33,242 nucleotides of DNA from Bacteroidales bacterium (GCA_030526445.1 JAUNCV010000004.1:390-33631), one strand, 5' to 3'; positions 7,172 through 15,409 are shown, counted from the first letter of the stretch. Notes: generated by a model from the letters alone, not told the origin. Numbers and translations: made by a program.

Positions 7172-7801
7172 TTACTTGACAGAGAACACCTTATCGTCGA
7201 TAGGGCCATTGAGCTTATAGCCCGAGAAGTCGTACTGGGTGTAGTTCTGGCCCTTCTCGTTCATGCGCAGTGTGCGGAGCTCGAGTGCCTTTGTGTCGAT
7301 AGTGATGACATACGACTGGAAGAGCTGCTTGCGCTTAGCCTTGGCATCGGCCACAATGGGCACGATGGTCATGACCATGAGGTTGCCTTTGCGCTCAATA
7401 TCGACATCGGCCACATCAGAGAGATCGAACTCTGCCTCGCCACCCTGCGAGAGGCTCTGAGCAATGCCCTTGAGAGCATCGAACTGACCATTGCCCTTGC
7501 CGCTCACACTCTGCGCCTTGCCATTGGTAACCATGGTGAAGGTTTCGCCATTCATGATGAGGGCATCGGCGCCATTGTTGAAGGTCATGCAGAGCTTGTT
7601 AGGGCGCTTGAAGTAGAGCTTGCCTTCGCTCACAACATCTTTGGTAACCATGGTGTTGTGCTTGGTCATCTTGGCCTTAGCCTCGACAGTCTGCGTATTC
7701 TTGAAAAGTTCTAATGCCTTCTGCTGCAGTTCGGCATCCTGTGCCTGGACAGTGACAAACGAGAGCACGCAAGCCATGAGAACAAACAAAATCTTCTTCA
7801 T
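7172..7801 (-). CDS. LolA-like outer-membrane lipoprotein carrier protein
   Basis: This is a 209-residue periplasmic protein. Residues 1-20 (MKKILFVLMACVLSFVTVQA) are a signal peptide with a likely cut after VQA. The remainder (EGKLYFKRPNKLCMTFNNG near 59-77, then LIMNGETFTMV) follows the LolA/LolB fold pattern, in which an unclosed beta-barrel carries a lipid chain. LolA paralogues inside aryl-polyene clusters are believed to ferry the polyene lipid rather than lipoproteins. Its place between the FabG and thioesterase genes supports that reading, so it is probably not the housekeeping LolA. Confidence 0.8.
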   Translation of the reverse strand: MKKILFVLMACVLSFVTVQAQDAELQQKALELFKNTQTVEAKAKMTKHNTMVTKDVVSEGKLYFKRPNKLCMTFNNGADALIMNGETFTMVTNGKAQSVSGKGNGQFDALKGIAQSLSQGGEAEFDLSDVADVDIERKGNLMVMTIVPIVADAKAKRKQLFQSYVITIDTKALELRTLRMNEKGQNYTQYDFSGYKLNGPIDDKVFSVK

Positions 7802-7862
7802 AGAAAAAATTACGAATTTCGAATTACGAATTACTAATTCCTAACTCCTCACTCCTAACTAA
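7802..7862. repeat. AT-rich intergenic repeats with ACGAAT units
   Basis: The gap between the LolA-like and FabG-like genes is made of short near-repeats. ACGAATT occurs twice (from 7810 and 7825), and CTAACTCCTCACTCCTAACT is itself a short duplication. The ACGAAT hexamer is the reverse complement of the ATTCGT unit in the 6649-6714 array. No hairpin terminator or promoter stands out. Confidence 0.5.
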
Positions 7863-8597
7863 TTAGGTGTAGAGGCCACCGTTGATGCTAATGACGTTGC
7901 CAGTGATGTAACCAGCCTCGGGCGAAGCAAGGAAGCCTACGAGAGCAGCCACCTCTTCTGGCTGGCCGAAGCGATTGGCTGGGATGGTCTTCTTGAGTTC
8001 CTTCTCATCGAGGCCTTCGACCATATCGGTCTTGATGAAGCCCGGAGCAATGGCATTGACAGTAACATTCTTGCGAGCCACCTCCTTGGCCAAAGCCTTG
8101 GTTGCAGCGATGATGCCGCCCTTGGCTGCCGAGTAGTTGGTCTGACCCTGCATGCCCATGATGCCCGAAACCGAAGCCATGTTGATGATGCGGCCAAACT
8201 TGTGGAACTGCATCTGCGCAATGAGTGGCTGGGTCACGGCAAAGAAGCTGTTGAGGTTGGTGTTGATGACGTTGAACCAATCCTCGCCTGGCATGAGCGC
8301 CATGAGGTTATCGCGACGGATGCCTGCATTGTTCACAACAACCTCGATATACTCATCGGCATCGGCATGAGCTGCCTGCCAGCCCTCAATGGCCTCGCGC
8401 ACCTGCTCAGCATTGCCTACATCGAACTTAAGCATCTCGCCATCAGAACCTGCTTCGCGAATGAGCTGAAGAGTCTCTTCGGCCGCAGCGGTGTTGTTAA
8501 CGTAGTTGATGATCACACGGTAGCCCATCTGAGCCAGCTTGATGCTCACTGCGCGACCAATGCCGCGGCTACCACCAGTTACTAATGCATATTTCAT
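7863..8597 (-). CDS. 3-oxoacyl-ACP reductase, FabG/SDR family
   Basis: This 244-residue NADPH-dependent short-chain dehydrogenase reduces the beta-keto group after each ketosynthase cycle. It has the cofactor motif TGGSRGIGR (residues 7-15), NNAG (89-92) and the catalytic S142-Y155-K159 set (NMASVSG, then NYSAAKGG). The start was placed at the ATG at 8597 (MKYALVTGG). An in-frame TTG at 8606 would add only three residues. It lies in the polyene-type operon, so it is more likely dedicated to that pathway than the housekeeping FabG. Confidence 0.9.
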   Translation of the reverse strand: MKYALVTGGSRGIGRAVSIKLAQMGYRVIINYVNNTAAAEETLQLIREAGSDGEMLKFDVGNAEQVREAIEGWQAAHADADEYIEVVVNNAGIRRDNLMALMPGEDWFNVINTNLNSFFAVTQPLIAQMQFHKFGRIINMASVSGIMGMQGQTNYSAAKGGIIAATKALAKEVARKNVTVNAIAPGFIKTDMVEGLDEKELKKTIPANRFGQPEEVAALVGFLASPEAGYITGNVISINGGLYT

Positions 8598-8641
8598 ATT
8601 ATTCAAATTTTATCTTTTAGACAAACGTCTGTTTCGGAAGT

Positions 8642-10132
8642 TTAATCTTCGACCTGTGTTAATTTGTATGCCTTCTCCTTGCCGATAATCTCTGAAACGG
8701 TGAAGAGCGTGGTCATTGTGACACCCAGCAAACCATGGAGCGTGAGGCTCTGGCCCGTGAGATAGAGGTTAGGAATAGGCGTTTTGGCCGAAAGAAGGGT
8801 CATCATTGGGTTGTGATAATCCTTGCGCACACCATAGGCCGAGCCGTTGGGGGTCAAGGTGTAGTCACGATAGGTGAGCGGCGTTGAGGTGTAGCGCGCT
8901 TCGACCATGCTCTTGAGGCCCGGAATGAACTGTTCGGCCATGGCAATGCACTCATCGGCCAAGCGCTCTTTGAAGGCTTTGTACTCGTCGCCACGATGAC
9001 CAATGCGGGTGTCTTCCCACTGCTGGATGCGCTCGTAAGGAAGCGGCGTGAGGATATCGAGCACGCGGGCATCGGTGTTTGAAGGATAACCTTCGGGCAC
9101 ACGGCACGAAATGAGAATGCCGCTGACAGGGCCCTCTTGCTTGAAGTAATCCCACACATTGGGCTTGTTGTAGATGTACTGATTCCAGTTGAAATACTTG
9201 AGCATGCCAGGCTTGATGAGCAGCGAGACGGTGTACATGCCATAGGTATTCTCAAGGCGAGCAATGCGGTTGCGATAAACCTTCTTGAGCTTGGTTGACT
9301 CCTTGACAAGGTCGCAAGTCACAGCCGGATGGGCATTCGAGATGAAGATATCGGCCTCGTATGTCTCACCATTGGCACAACGCGCAGCCACAAGCTTGCC
9401 CTCCTTCTCGATGAGCTCTTCGACCCCAGCATTGCAGATGATTTCGCCACCAAACGACTTGAAGTCATCGATGAGCTTATTGACAATGAGGTTGCCATCG
9501 CCCATGAGGCGGAAACTGCCCTGCACAAAGCTGTTGTTGGCCTGCGCAAAGTTGTAGAGCGGAAGGGTCTCTTTGGCCAGCTCCATCTTGAGCGAAGAAC
9601 CCGAGAGGACATTGATGAGCAAATCGCTCTTGAAGGTCTCCTTGAGCCAATCGTAACAAGATGAGGCAAAGAGCGAAGTGGTGAAGAAATCGACCTCATC
9701 GCGCGGCATGACAGAGTCATAGAGATGCTTGCCAACCTCGCGCATGGTGTCGGCATAACGCTGTAGGCCAGCGCGCTCGTCGGGGAAGTCTTTGGCCAAA
9801 GTCTCGACAAAGGCCTCATGACCCTCAGCATAGCAATACTCTTTGCCCTCGATGGTGACACGATCAAAGCCAGATGGGTCGAGACGCAACCAAGGCAGAT
9901 CCATGAGACCCATGTTCTTGAAAGGACCATAGAGGCAATCGCCCACACCAAGGCCGCCCACATAGTGCATGCCAGTGTCGAGCCACTCGCCATGACGCTT
10001 GTAGCTCTGCATGCAGCCACCGGGCTGAATCTGGCGTTCGAGGATGAGCACTTTGTAACCCTCTTTGGCCAAGATATAGCCACACTGAAGGCCACCAAGG
10101 CCAGAGCCTACAATGATGATATCGTACTTCAT
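8642..10132 (-). CDS. FAD-dependent oxidoreductase, phytoene desaturase/RetSat (CrtI) type
   Basis: This 496-residue flavoprotein opens with a Rossmann dinucleotide-binding motif, IIIVGSGLGGLQCGYILAKEG (5-25), followed by LERQIQPGGCMQSY. It ends with the CrtI-family flavin segment NLYLTGQSLTLHGLLGVTMTT (near 455-475). Relatives desaturate, saturate or isomerise polyenes such as carotenoids and retinol, so action on the conjugated chain of the operon's product is plausible but inferred. It sits between the MMPL exporter and the FabG gene. The 118-base gap to the MMPL gene is unusually long for this operon and carries inverted repeats. Confidence 0.82.
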   Translation of the reverse strand: MKYDIIIVGSGLGGLQCGYILAKEGYKVLILERQIQPGGCMQSYKRHGEWLDTGMHYVGGLGVGDCLYGPFKNMGLMDLPWLRLDPSGFDRVTIEGKEYCYAEGHEAFVETLAKDFPDERAGLQRYADTMREVGKHLYDSVMPRDEVDFFTTSLFASSCYDWLKETFKSDLLINVLSGSSLKMELAKETLPLYNFAQANNSFVQGSFRLMGDGNLIVNKLIDDFKSFGGEIICNAGVEELIEKEGKLVAARCANGETYEADIFISNAHPAVTCDLVKESTKLKKVYRNRIARLENTYGMYTVSLLIKPGMLKYFNWNQYIYNKPNVWDYFKQEGPVSGILISCRVPEGYPSNTDARVLDILTPLPYERIQQWEDTRIGHRGDEYKAFKERLADECIAMAEQFIPGLKSMVEARYTSTPLTYRDYTLTPNGSAYGVRKDYHNPMMTLLSAKTPIPNLYLTGQSLTLHGLLGVTMTTLFTVSEIIGKEKAYKLTQVED

Positions 10133-10175
10133 TATTTACAACGAATTACAACTTGGTATCAATATATTTTTTTAT

Positions 10176-10243
10176 AACAAGGAATTTAGAGGAAAATAGT
10201 TCTTTTGCAATTAATTCCTTTTAATTCCCTTAAATTCCTTGTT
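10176..10243. repeat. 13-bp inverted repeat and tandem AAGGAATT units inside the operon
   Basis: AACAAGGAATTTA (10176-10188) is perfectly complementary to TAAATTCCTTGTT (10231-10243). On the minus strand, AAGGAATTTA, AGGGAATTAA and AAGGAATTAA follow one another as about ten-base tandem units (10210-10240). The gap lies between the exporter and oxidoreductase genes. It could fold as an RNA processing or attenuation hairpin, but lacks a clean T-run. Confidence 0.55.
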
Positions 10244-10250
10244 CCTTTAA

Positions 10251-12788
10251 TCACTTTTTCTTGTTGAGCAAACGGAACAGGAATGGCTGCACCACATAGC
10301 TGAGAACCACAGCGCTCACCATGCCCCAAAGGGTGGCAAAGCCTACGCCCTTGATGGCTGGATGCTCGGCAAAGAGCATAGAGGCCACGGTGACAATGAG
10401 CACAACGGCCGAGAAGAGAATGGCCGTTTTGTGGTAAGAAAGCAACAAGGCATCACGACCCGGCTCGCCATTGACCTCGGGCTCGGGGTTGTGTTTGCTC
10501 GCCAGCAAGCCACTCATGACAAAGATGCTATAGTCAACACCAATGCCAAAGATGAAGGTGGAGATGATGATGTTGATGAGGTTGAACTGACGCTCGAAAA
10601 TCACCATGGTGCCCAACACGATGAGCCAGCTCACAATGATTGGGAAGAAGCCGAGCAACGTGTGCTTAAGGTTGAAGCGGAACGAGAGAAGCAACACCAC
10701 AAAGACAAAAGCCATAGAGATCCACTGCAGCACGTTGAAGTCGCCATTGAGCTCGAGCAAAGTGTCTTGGGTGTAGAAATAGGTATCGAGCACCATGAGA
10801 TTAGGCTCTGAAGCAATGGCGCGGCAGATGCGCTGGTAATCAGACGAATCGCTTCGAACCACATCGTTGTTGCATCGCACCGAAGTGAAGCAGAGGAAAG
10901 AGCCATCTTTTGACTGCTCCATCATTGTGGTCTGCAAGCCCTCGGGAATGATGCCCTGCTCATAAAGTGGTTCAGGGTCATAGCTGGCAGTGGCTGCCTC
11001 GAAGAATGGGGCGAAATAGTCGGGAGCAATATCGACCTTAGGTGCGGTTTTATCGACCAGCTTGTGCACCAGATTGAGGCGCTCTTCGCTCCAGTAGTTC
11101 TGCCAAGCCTCGATGCGCTCCTGCTGAACCTTTTCGGGCACAAAGATAGTGCTGGTTGGGGTGTAGCTCTTCACGAGGCCCTCGGCCTGCAATGAGTCGA
11201 GCTTTTCGGCCATGAGAGAGAAGTTTTCGAGCGCCTCCTCCATGGTTTGACCCGATGAGGCGAAATACTGCTGCTTGTCGCCCGTATGAGTCTTGGCACG
11301 CAACAGCTCTTCGCTATAGGTCACATTTTCAGACAGATAGCCAAGATTGCGCATATCGGCATCGAAATCAACGCCACCCTTGAAATAGGCAAAGAGGCAC
11401 ACAGCGGTGAAGAGACCAATGATGCCGAGGAGCCAAGGCTTGCGATCGAACGGATAAACATTGATCTTATCGATGAGCGCAAAGGCGCGACGATTGCGAC
11501 GGTTCTTTTTAGGATTGAAGAACTGAGGCAGGAACACCAAGCTGAAGATGGTGGTGCCCACAACAGCAAACGAGGCAAACAGGCCAAAATCTTGCAGCAA
11601 CTCGGTGTTGATGAAGATGAGACCCATGAACGAGCCAATGGTGGTGAGACAGCCCAGGAAGACAGGCTGCACCTGATCGCGCAGCACCTGCTCAGGGTCG
11701 CTTAGATATTTATAATGTGTAATGACATGCAGCACATAACTGAGTGCCACACCCAGCACAATAGCACCGATGCCCAGCGCCAAAAGGCTGAACTGGCCCT
11801 TGATGAAATACATCATAGCCAAGCCGAACACTGTGCCAAAGCCCACAGGCAAGAGCAAGAGCGGAATGGTGTTCCAGTTGCGGAAACAGAAGAAAATGAA
11901 AATAAGCACAACGATGAGCGAACCCGTGATGGTGTTGCGCAAGTCGGCTTTGGTTTGCCAGGCATTGTAGGCGCCACGAGCCGTAGAGCCATGATAGCAC
12001 ACCTTGACCTGTGGTGTTGAGGCGGCATATTCATCGACCATCTTGTTGAGCATGGTGAAGAACTTGGCGCCCTGACCGGTGTTGGTGGCCGAGAAACTTG
12101 GCGTGAGGAAAGTGAGGCACACAGAGCTATCGGGCACAAAGAAATGGCCATCGATAATCTGATATGAGCCACCCAAGCCACCGACCATACCCTGCATCTG
12201 CTCCATCAGCACACCGCGCAGGCCGAGAGGGTCCATGGCAATGAGCTCGGGGAAGAGCTGACCAATAGGACTCATGCCCTGCTCGCGATTGATGGCCATC
12301 TGGCGCAACATGTGCTCTTCGGTGAAGAGAGTATCGAACGAAGCATAGGCCGAAGTATCGATATAACAAGGCAGCTGCTGGCTCATGAAGTCAACGGCAT
12401 CGAACAAAACATCCTCTTTCGAGATGGTTGAGAAGATGTTCTGGATAACGGTGTCGCCCTTAGCCTCCATCTGTGCCAAGCGCTGCTGCATGTCGGCCAC
12501 AAAACGATCGCACACAGCGGCAAGCGTATCGATGCGCTCCTCTTCGGACAAAGAGGGGTTGGCTTCGAACAGCAAGAAGGTCTTGTCCTTGATACGCAAA
12601 TCGGCAAAAGCAAGCTTGGTACTGCCATCTTCATTCTTCGACGAAGGCAGGAGCTTGGCAATGTCTTCTTCGAGGTGAATCTGAGCAGCGAAATAGCCAA
12701 AGAAACCAAACAAGAGCAGCATCAAGCTCCAGTAGAAAGCTCGATGCTCCTTGAAATAACGATAGATGCGGATGCAGAGTTCAGTCAT
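10251..12788 (-). CDS. MMPL/RND-family lipid exporter
   Basis: This is an 845-residue polytopic inner-membrane protein. One N-terminal helix (about 19-36), a periplasmic loop of about 250 residues, a block of membrane helices (about 285-460), a second large loop and a final block (about 690-840) give the two-fold RND/MMPL layout. IGAIVLGVALSYVLHVITHY and FIFGIGVDYSIFVMSG match the sterol-sensing-like helices with the conserved G-x-x-x-D-Y/S-x-x-H/F pattern. Such exporters sit in nearly all aryl-polyene and flexirubin clusters and are thought to move the product across the inner membrane. Its start overlaps the stop of the preceding dehydratase by one base. Confidence 0.9.
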   Translation of the reverse strand: MTELCIRIYRYFKEHRAFYWSLMLLLFGFFGYFAAQIHLEEDIAKLLPSSKNEDGSTKLAFADLRIKDKTFLLFEANPSLSEEERIDTLAAVCDRFVADMQQRLAQMEAKGDTVIQNIFSTISKEDVLFDAVDFMSQQLPCYIDTSAYASFDTLFTEEHMLRQMAINREQGMSPIGQLFPELIAMDPLGLRGVLMEQMQGMVGGLGGSYQIIDGHFFVPDSSVCLTFLTPSFSATNTGQGAKFFTMLNKMVDEYAASTPQVKVCYHGSTARGAYNAWQTKADLRNTITGSLIVVLIFIFFCFRNWNTIPLLLLPVGFGTVFGLAMMYFIKGQFSLLALGIGAIVLGVALSYVLHVITHYKYLSDPEQVLRDQVQPVFLGCLTTIGSFMGLIFINTELLQDFGLFASFAVVGTTIFSLVFLPQFFNPKKNRRNRRAFALIDKINVYPFDRKPWLLGIIGLFTAVCLFAYFKGGVDFDADMRNLGYLSENVTYSEELLRAKTHTGDKQQYFASSGQTMEEALENFSLMAEKLDSLQAEGLVKSYTPTSTIFVPEKVQQERIEAWQNYWSEERLNLVHKLVDKTAPKVDIAPDYFAPFFEAATASYDPEPLYEQGIIPEGLQTTMMEQSKDGSFLCFTSVRCNNDVVRSDSSDYQRICRAIASEPNLMVLDTYFYTQDTLLELNGDFNVLQWISMAFVFVVLLLSFRFNLKHTLLGFFPIIVSWLIVLGTMVIFERQFNLINIIISTFIFGIGVDYSIFVMSGLLASKHNPEPEVNGEPGRDALLLSYHKTAILFSAVVLIVTVASMLFAEHPAIKGVGFATLWGMVSAVVLSYVVQPFLFRLLNKKK

Positions 12789-13162
12789 CAGAATTCAAAA
12801 GTTCCTTTAAGTTCCATATAGCTACGCTCTGCATCGGCAATGGTAGCCACTACATTGTAGGTATTTGTGCCCTCGATGGCAGCCACACTCACCTTGACAT
12901 CGACCTTAGGGCAAATGGCAGGAGAGGCAACCGCTGTGAGGCGGCACTGTTTGATGGTGTTGATCTTGAGGTCCTTGCCAGTGAGCATCTCGGCACACTC
13001 TCTGATCATTTCGATATTGCAGACACCAGGGCTTACAGGCTTGCCAGGGAAGTGACCACGATAAACATCGCAGTCGGCCTTCAGTTCGCACAGATACACT
13101 GCATCGTTGGCAGTGAGGCGCTCTTCGTGCAATACGGTAAAGAATTTATCTTTAAGTAACAT
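12788..13162 (-). CDS. Hotdog-fold dehydratase, ApeI/FabZ-like with complete active site
   Basis: This 124-residue protein carries YRGHFPGKPVSPGVCNIEM (34-52). That is the FabZ catalytic segment, with H37 and E51 in the positions of the FabZ His/Glu pair. It would dehydrate beta-hydroxyacyl-ACP to the enoyl form. The start at 13162 (MLLKDKFF) was chosen because a longer frame from 13216 would overlap the upstream gene by about 50 bases and has no family support. It lies 2 bases after its partner dehydratase and overlaps the MMPL gene by one base. In E. coli the ApeI and ApeP dehydratases act as a heterocomplex, and this pair may do the same. Confidence 0.8.
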   Translation of the reverse strand: MLLKDKFFTVLHEERLTANDAVYLCELKADCDVYRGHFPGKPVSPGVCNIEMIRECAEMLTGKDLKINTIKQCRLTAVASPAICPKVDVKVSVAAIEGTNTYNVVATIADAERSYMELKGTFEF

Positions 13163-13164
13163 AT

Positions 13165-13584
13165 TTATTCGACAAAAATTTTCATTTGTGTATCGGCAAC
13201 CTTGGTTTCGCCACAATAGGTCTCGCCAGTCATGAGGGTCACACCATTGACAGTAGCGCCCAAAACAATCGTGGTAGTCAACTCATCGCCCACAGCTGGA
13301 CGCACATAGCAATGGAATTTCTTCACCTCGCCAATGTATCCGATAGGCAATGGTTCGCCAGCCACAAATGCCTGATGGCCCTTGAAAGCGCTGGCACTCT
13401 GTGCAATATGTTCAATGAGACCTGGCTCGGCCATGCGGCCATCCTCCTCAATGAAATAGTTGGCAGCAGTGATGGTGAGACCAGTATGTGCAGTGTCGCC
13501 CTCGGCATCGTGAATCTTATCGACCATCACGATAGGGTCACGCTGTGGCATAAGCTTAAAGAGCTCTTCGTTTTGATAAAGCAT
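13165..13584 (-). CDS. Hotdog-fold dehydratase-like protein, ApeP type, lacking the catalytic His motif
   Basis: This 139-residue hotdog protein opens with LYQNEELFKLMPQRDPIVMVDKI (2-24), matching the start of FabZ-type dehydratases. In the active-site segment, NYFIEEDGRMAEPGLIEHIAQSA (42-64), the GHFPG histidine of FabZ is absent while E58 of the EHIAQ motif is kept. It therefore probably cannot act alone and would need the adjacent ApeI-like protein. The start at 13584 was preferred over an ATG at 13602, because the extra six codons fall in the repeat element at 13597-13688. Confidence 0.75.
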   Translation of the reverse strand: MLYQNEELFKLMPQRDPIVMVDKIHDAEGDTAHTGLTITAANYFIEEDGRMAEPGLIEHIAQSASAFKGHQAFVAGEPLPIGYIGEVKKFHCYVRPAVGDELTTTIVLGATVNGVTLMTGETYCGETKVADTQMKIFVE

Positions 13585-13596
13585 AACACTCAAATT

Positions 13597-13688
13597 TGTC
13601 ATCCTGAAGGGACTGAAGGATCTATAGCCATTGCAATCCTCAAAAAAAACTTCAATCTTATAGATTCTTCGGCAAGCTCAGAATGACA
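13597..13688. mobile_element. Short palindromic interspersed repeat (MITE/REP-like)
   Basis: The two ends are inverted: TGTCATCCTGA at the left (13597-13607) faces TCAGAATGACA at the right (13678-13688). Inside, GGATCTATAG and TATAGATTCTTCGG face each other. From memory, motifs of the form GTCATTCTGAGC with GAAGAATCT are widespread intergenic repeats in Bacteroidetes genomes. It carries no ORF and may have inserted between the ACP and dehydratase genes. Confidence 0.65.
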
Positions 13689-13716
13689 TTTTTTTATATT
13701 TATTTAAAATGCGCAA

Positions 13717-13754
13717 AATGGACAATGCACACCTATTGCTGTACATTGCCCATT
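13717..13754 (-). terminator. Hairpin after the ACP gene, weak terminator or attenuator
   Basis: AATGGACAATG (13717-13727) pairs with CATTGCCCATT (13744-13754) through 11 bp with one wobble, around a 16-base loop. It lies 17 bases past the ACP stop on the minus strand. The sequence after it (TTGCGCATTTT) is only moderately T-rich, so partial termination is the most that can be proposed. Confidence 0.4.
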
Positions 13755-13771
13755 ATAATACTTTTATCGAA

Positions 13772-14014
13772 TTAAGCCTGGTGGCTCTCGATGTAGTTGT
13801 AGAGATCCTCGAAGGTCTTAACGGTTGGAAGATCAGCAGCAGGGATCTTTACTTTGAAAGTATGCTCGATAACGGCTACAAGATCAACCAATGAAAGGCT
13901 GTCGAGCTCGAGAGCGTCCTTGATGATAGCGTCTGGAGTGATATCAGACTCTTCTACCTCAAACTCTTCTGCGAGAAGCGGATTAACCTTCTCGATGATT
14001 TCTTCTTTAGTCAT
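13772..14014 (-). CDS. Acyl carrier protein of the polyene-type operon
   Basis: This is an 80-residue acidic helical protein with the phosphopantetheine attachment motif DSLSLVD (residues 38-44), where S39 is the predicted carrier serine. It tethers the growing chain for the adjacent ketosynthase, reductase and dehydratases. It lies 29 bases after the ketosynthase gene. The sequence E-L-D-S-L-S-L-V-D differs slightly from the usual fatty-acid ACP motif (DSLD), as is common in secondary-metabolite ACPs. A hairpin and an interspersed repeat follow it, which may separate its expression from that of the downstream genes. Confidence 0.93.
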   Translation of the reverse strand: MTKEEIIEKVNPLLAEEFEVEESDITPDAIIKDALELDSLSLVDLVAVIEHTFKVKIPAADLPTVKTFEDLYNYIESHQA

Positions 14015-14043
14015 AATTAATTGTTTTTATTAGTAAGTTAGTA

Positions 14044-15270
14044 TTATTCCTTAAAATCCTTTACGATGATGGTTGAGTTGGTACCACCAAAGCCGAAGCT
14101 ATTCGAAAGGAAAGTATCGAAATGAGCCTCCTGAGTCTTGCCAATCACGTTGATGCAAGCGGTCTCCTCGTCAGGGTTCTCAAAGTTGATAGTGCCGGCA
14201 ATGAAGTTGTTCTTCATCATGAGGATTGAGTAGATACACTCCGAAGCACCAGCCATCCAGCACTCGTGACCAGTCTGGCTCTTGGTTGAGGTAACAGGCA
14301 CCTTGTAGTCGCCAAACACATTGCTGATAGCCATTGCTTCACGGCCGTCGCCAGCATGGGTCGAAGTAGCATGAGCATTAACATAACCGATAGTGGTCTT
14401 GTCGATACCAGCATTTTCGATAGCGAGCTCGATAGAACGCTGTGGGCCTGCTACGTTAGGGGTAGAGATGTGATCACCATTGCCCGAGAAGCCCCAACCA
14501 ATGATTTCGGCGATTGGTTTAGCACCACGAGCAAGAGCGCTCTCAAGGCTCTCGATGATGAGGGTTGCACCACCGCCACCTGGCACGAGGCCATTGCGAT
14601 CGCGATCGAATGGACGGCTTGCCTTAGTAGGCTCATCAATGCGGTCAGAGAATGCCTGAATGCCGTCAAAAGAACCCATGCACTCAGGATTTACCTCCTG
14701 TGCACCACCTGCAATGATACACTCCTGCAAGCCATTCTTGATGAGCAAGTAGGCCAAACCGATAGCGTGGCTACCCGAAGCACAAGCACCAGCAGTGGTG
14801 AGGTTGATGCCCTTCAGGTGATAGAGACAAGCCAGACACTGGGTAGTGTTCGAGCACATGCTCTGGAAGATAGCGCCCGAGCCACAAGCCTGTGTGCTCT
14901 TGTACTCGTAAATTTTGCTCACAGCCTCGTAAGTGCTCTTTGCAGTACTGTCGTTGCCATAAAGCAAACCTACCTCATGAGCATCAATGTACTCCTGAGT
15001 AAGGCCAGCCTGCGCAACAGCCTGCTCGGTAGCAGCATAAGCATACTGAGCCTCTTCGCTCATGAAAGTACGCATATTACGGCTGATCTTCTTCTTCAGA
15101 TCAGGCTTCTCAACGAATGAAGTGAGAGGTGAACGGAAGCCGAGTTCCTGACGAACAGGATCAATAACGATACCAGACTTACCGTTGTATAGTGATTCCT
15201 TAACGGTTTCGAGGTCGTAACCAAGGCATGACCAAATACCCATGCCGGTAATAACAACTCTATGACTCAT
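14044..15270 (-). CDS. Beta-ketoacyl-ACP synthase (type II polyketide/polyene ketosynthase)
   Basis: This is a 408-residue thiolase-fold enzyme that condenses malonyl-ACP units. The full catalytic set is present: C163 in AGACASGSH, H300 in NAHATSTHAGD, and K330 with H335 in KSQTGHECWMAG. NAHATST replaces the usual HGTGT-type phrase of FabF. This set and the neighbours fit an aryl-polyene/flexirubin-type ketosynthase better than housekeeping FabF. The start at 15270 (MSHRVVITGMGIWS) fits the family; a longer frame from 15321 would pass through the promoter. It is the first gene of the operon. No second ketosynthase or chain-length factor is present. Confidence 0.9.
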   Translation of the reverse strand: MSHRVVITGMGIWSCLGYDLETVKESLYNGKSGIVIDPVRQELGFRSPLTSFVEKPDLKKKISRNMRTFMSEEAQYAYAATEQAVAQAGLTQEYIDAHEVGLLYGNDSTAKSTYEAVSKIYEYKSTQACGSGAIFQSMCSNTTQCLACLYHLKGINLTTAGACASGSHAIGLAYLLIKNGLQECIIAGGAQEVNPECMGSFDGIQAFSDRIDEPTKASRPFDRDRNGLVPGGGGATLIIESLESALARGAKPIAEIIGWGFSGNGDHISTPNVAGPQRSIELAIENAGIDKTTIGYVNAHATSTHAGDGREAMAISNVFGDYKVPVTSTKSQTGHECWMAGASECIYSILMMKNNFIAGTINFENPDEETACINVIGKTQEAHFDTFLSNSFGFGGTNSTIIVKDFKE

Positions 15271-15299
15271 AATTGCAATCTTATTGTTTAATTTTGCCG

Positions 15300-15307
15300 C
15301 AAAGGTA
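15300..15307 (-). promoter_or_regulatory. -7 element of the polyene-type operon promoter
   Basis: TACCTTTG on the minus strand matches TAnnTTTG and lies 29 bases before the ketosynthase start. The -33 region (GGTTTTCTTG nearby) is only a weak match, so the operon may need an activator or be modestly expressed. Confidence 0.55.
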
Positions 15308-15409
15308 GTCATTTTTTTCAAGAAAACCGATAAACGCCCCCAAAAATGAGGCTATTTTCAACAAAACACAAGATTTTATAGACGAATTTACACTTTTTTA
15401 GTAAGTTTG

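Noticed and set aside
13186..13686. 166-codon plus-strand frame opposite the ApeP-like dehydratase and the repeat element
   Set aside because: It runs through the palindromic repeat and is antisense to a conserved gene.
14581..14597. Possible second sigma-54 promoter (TGGCAC with a TTGC downstream)
   Set aside because: The spacer is seven bases instead of five and it lies inside the ketosynthase coding region.
14356..15120. 254-codon plus-strand frame opposite the ketosynthase
   Set aside because: Antisense to a gene with all catalytic residues; its composition is that of a reversed coding strand.
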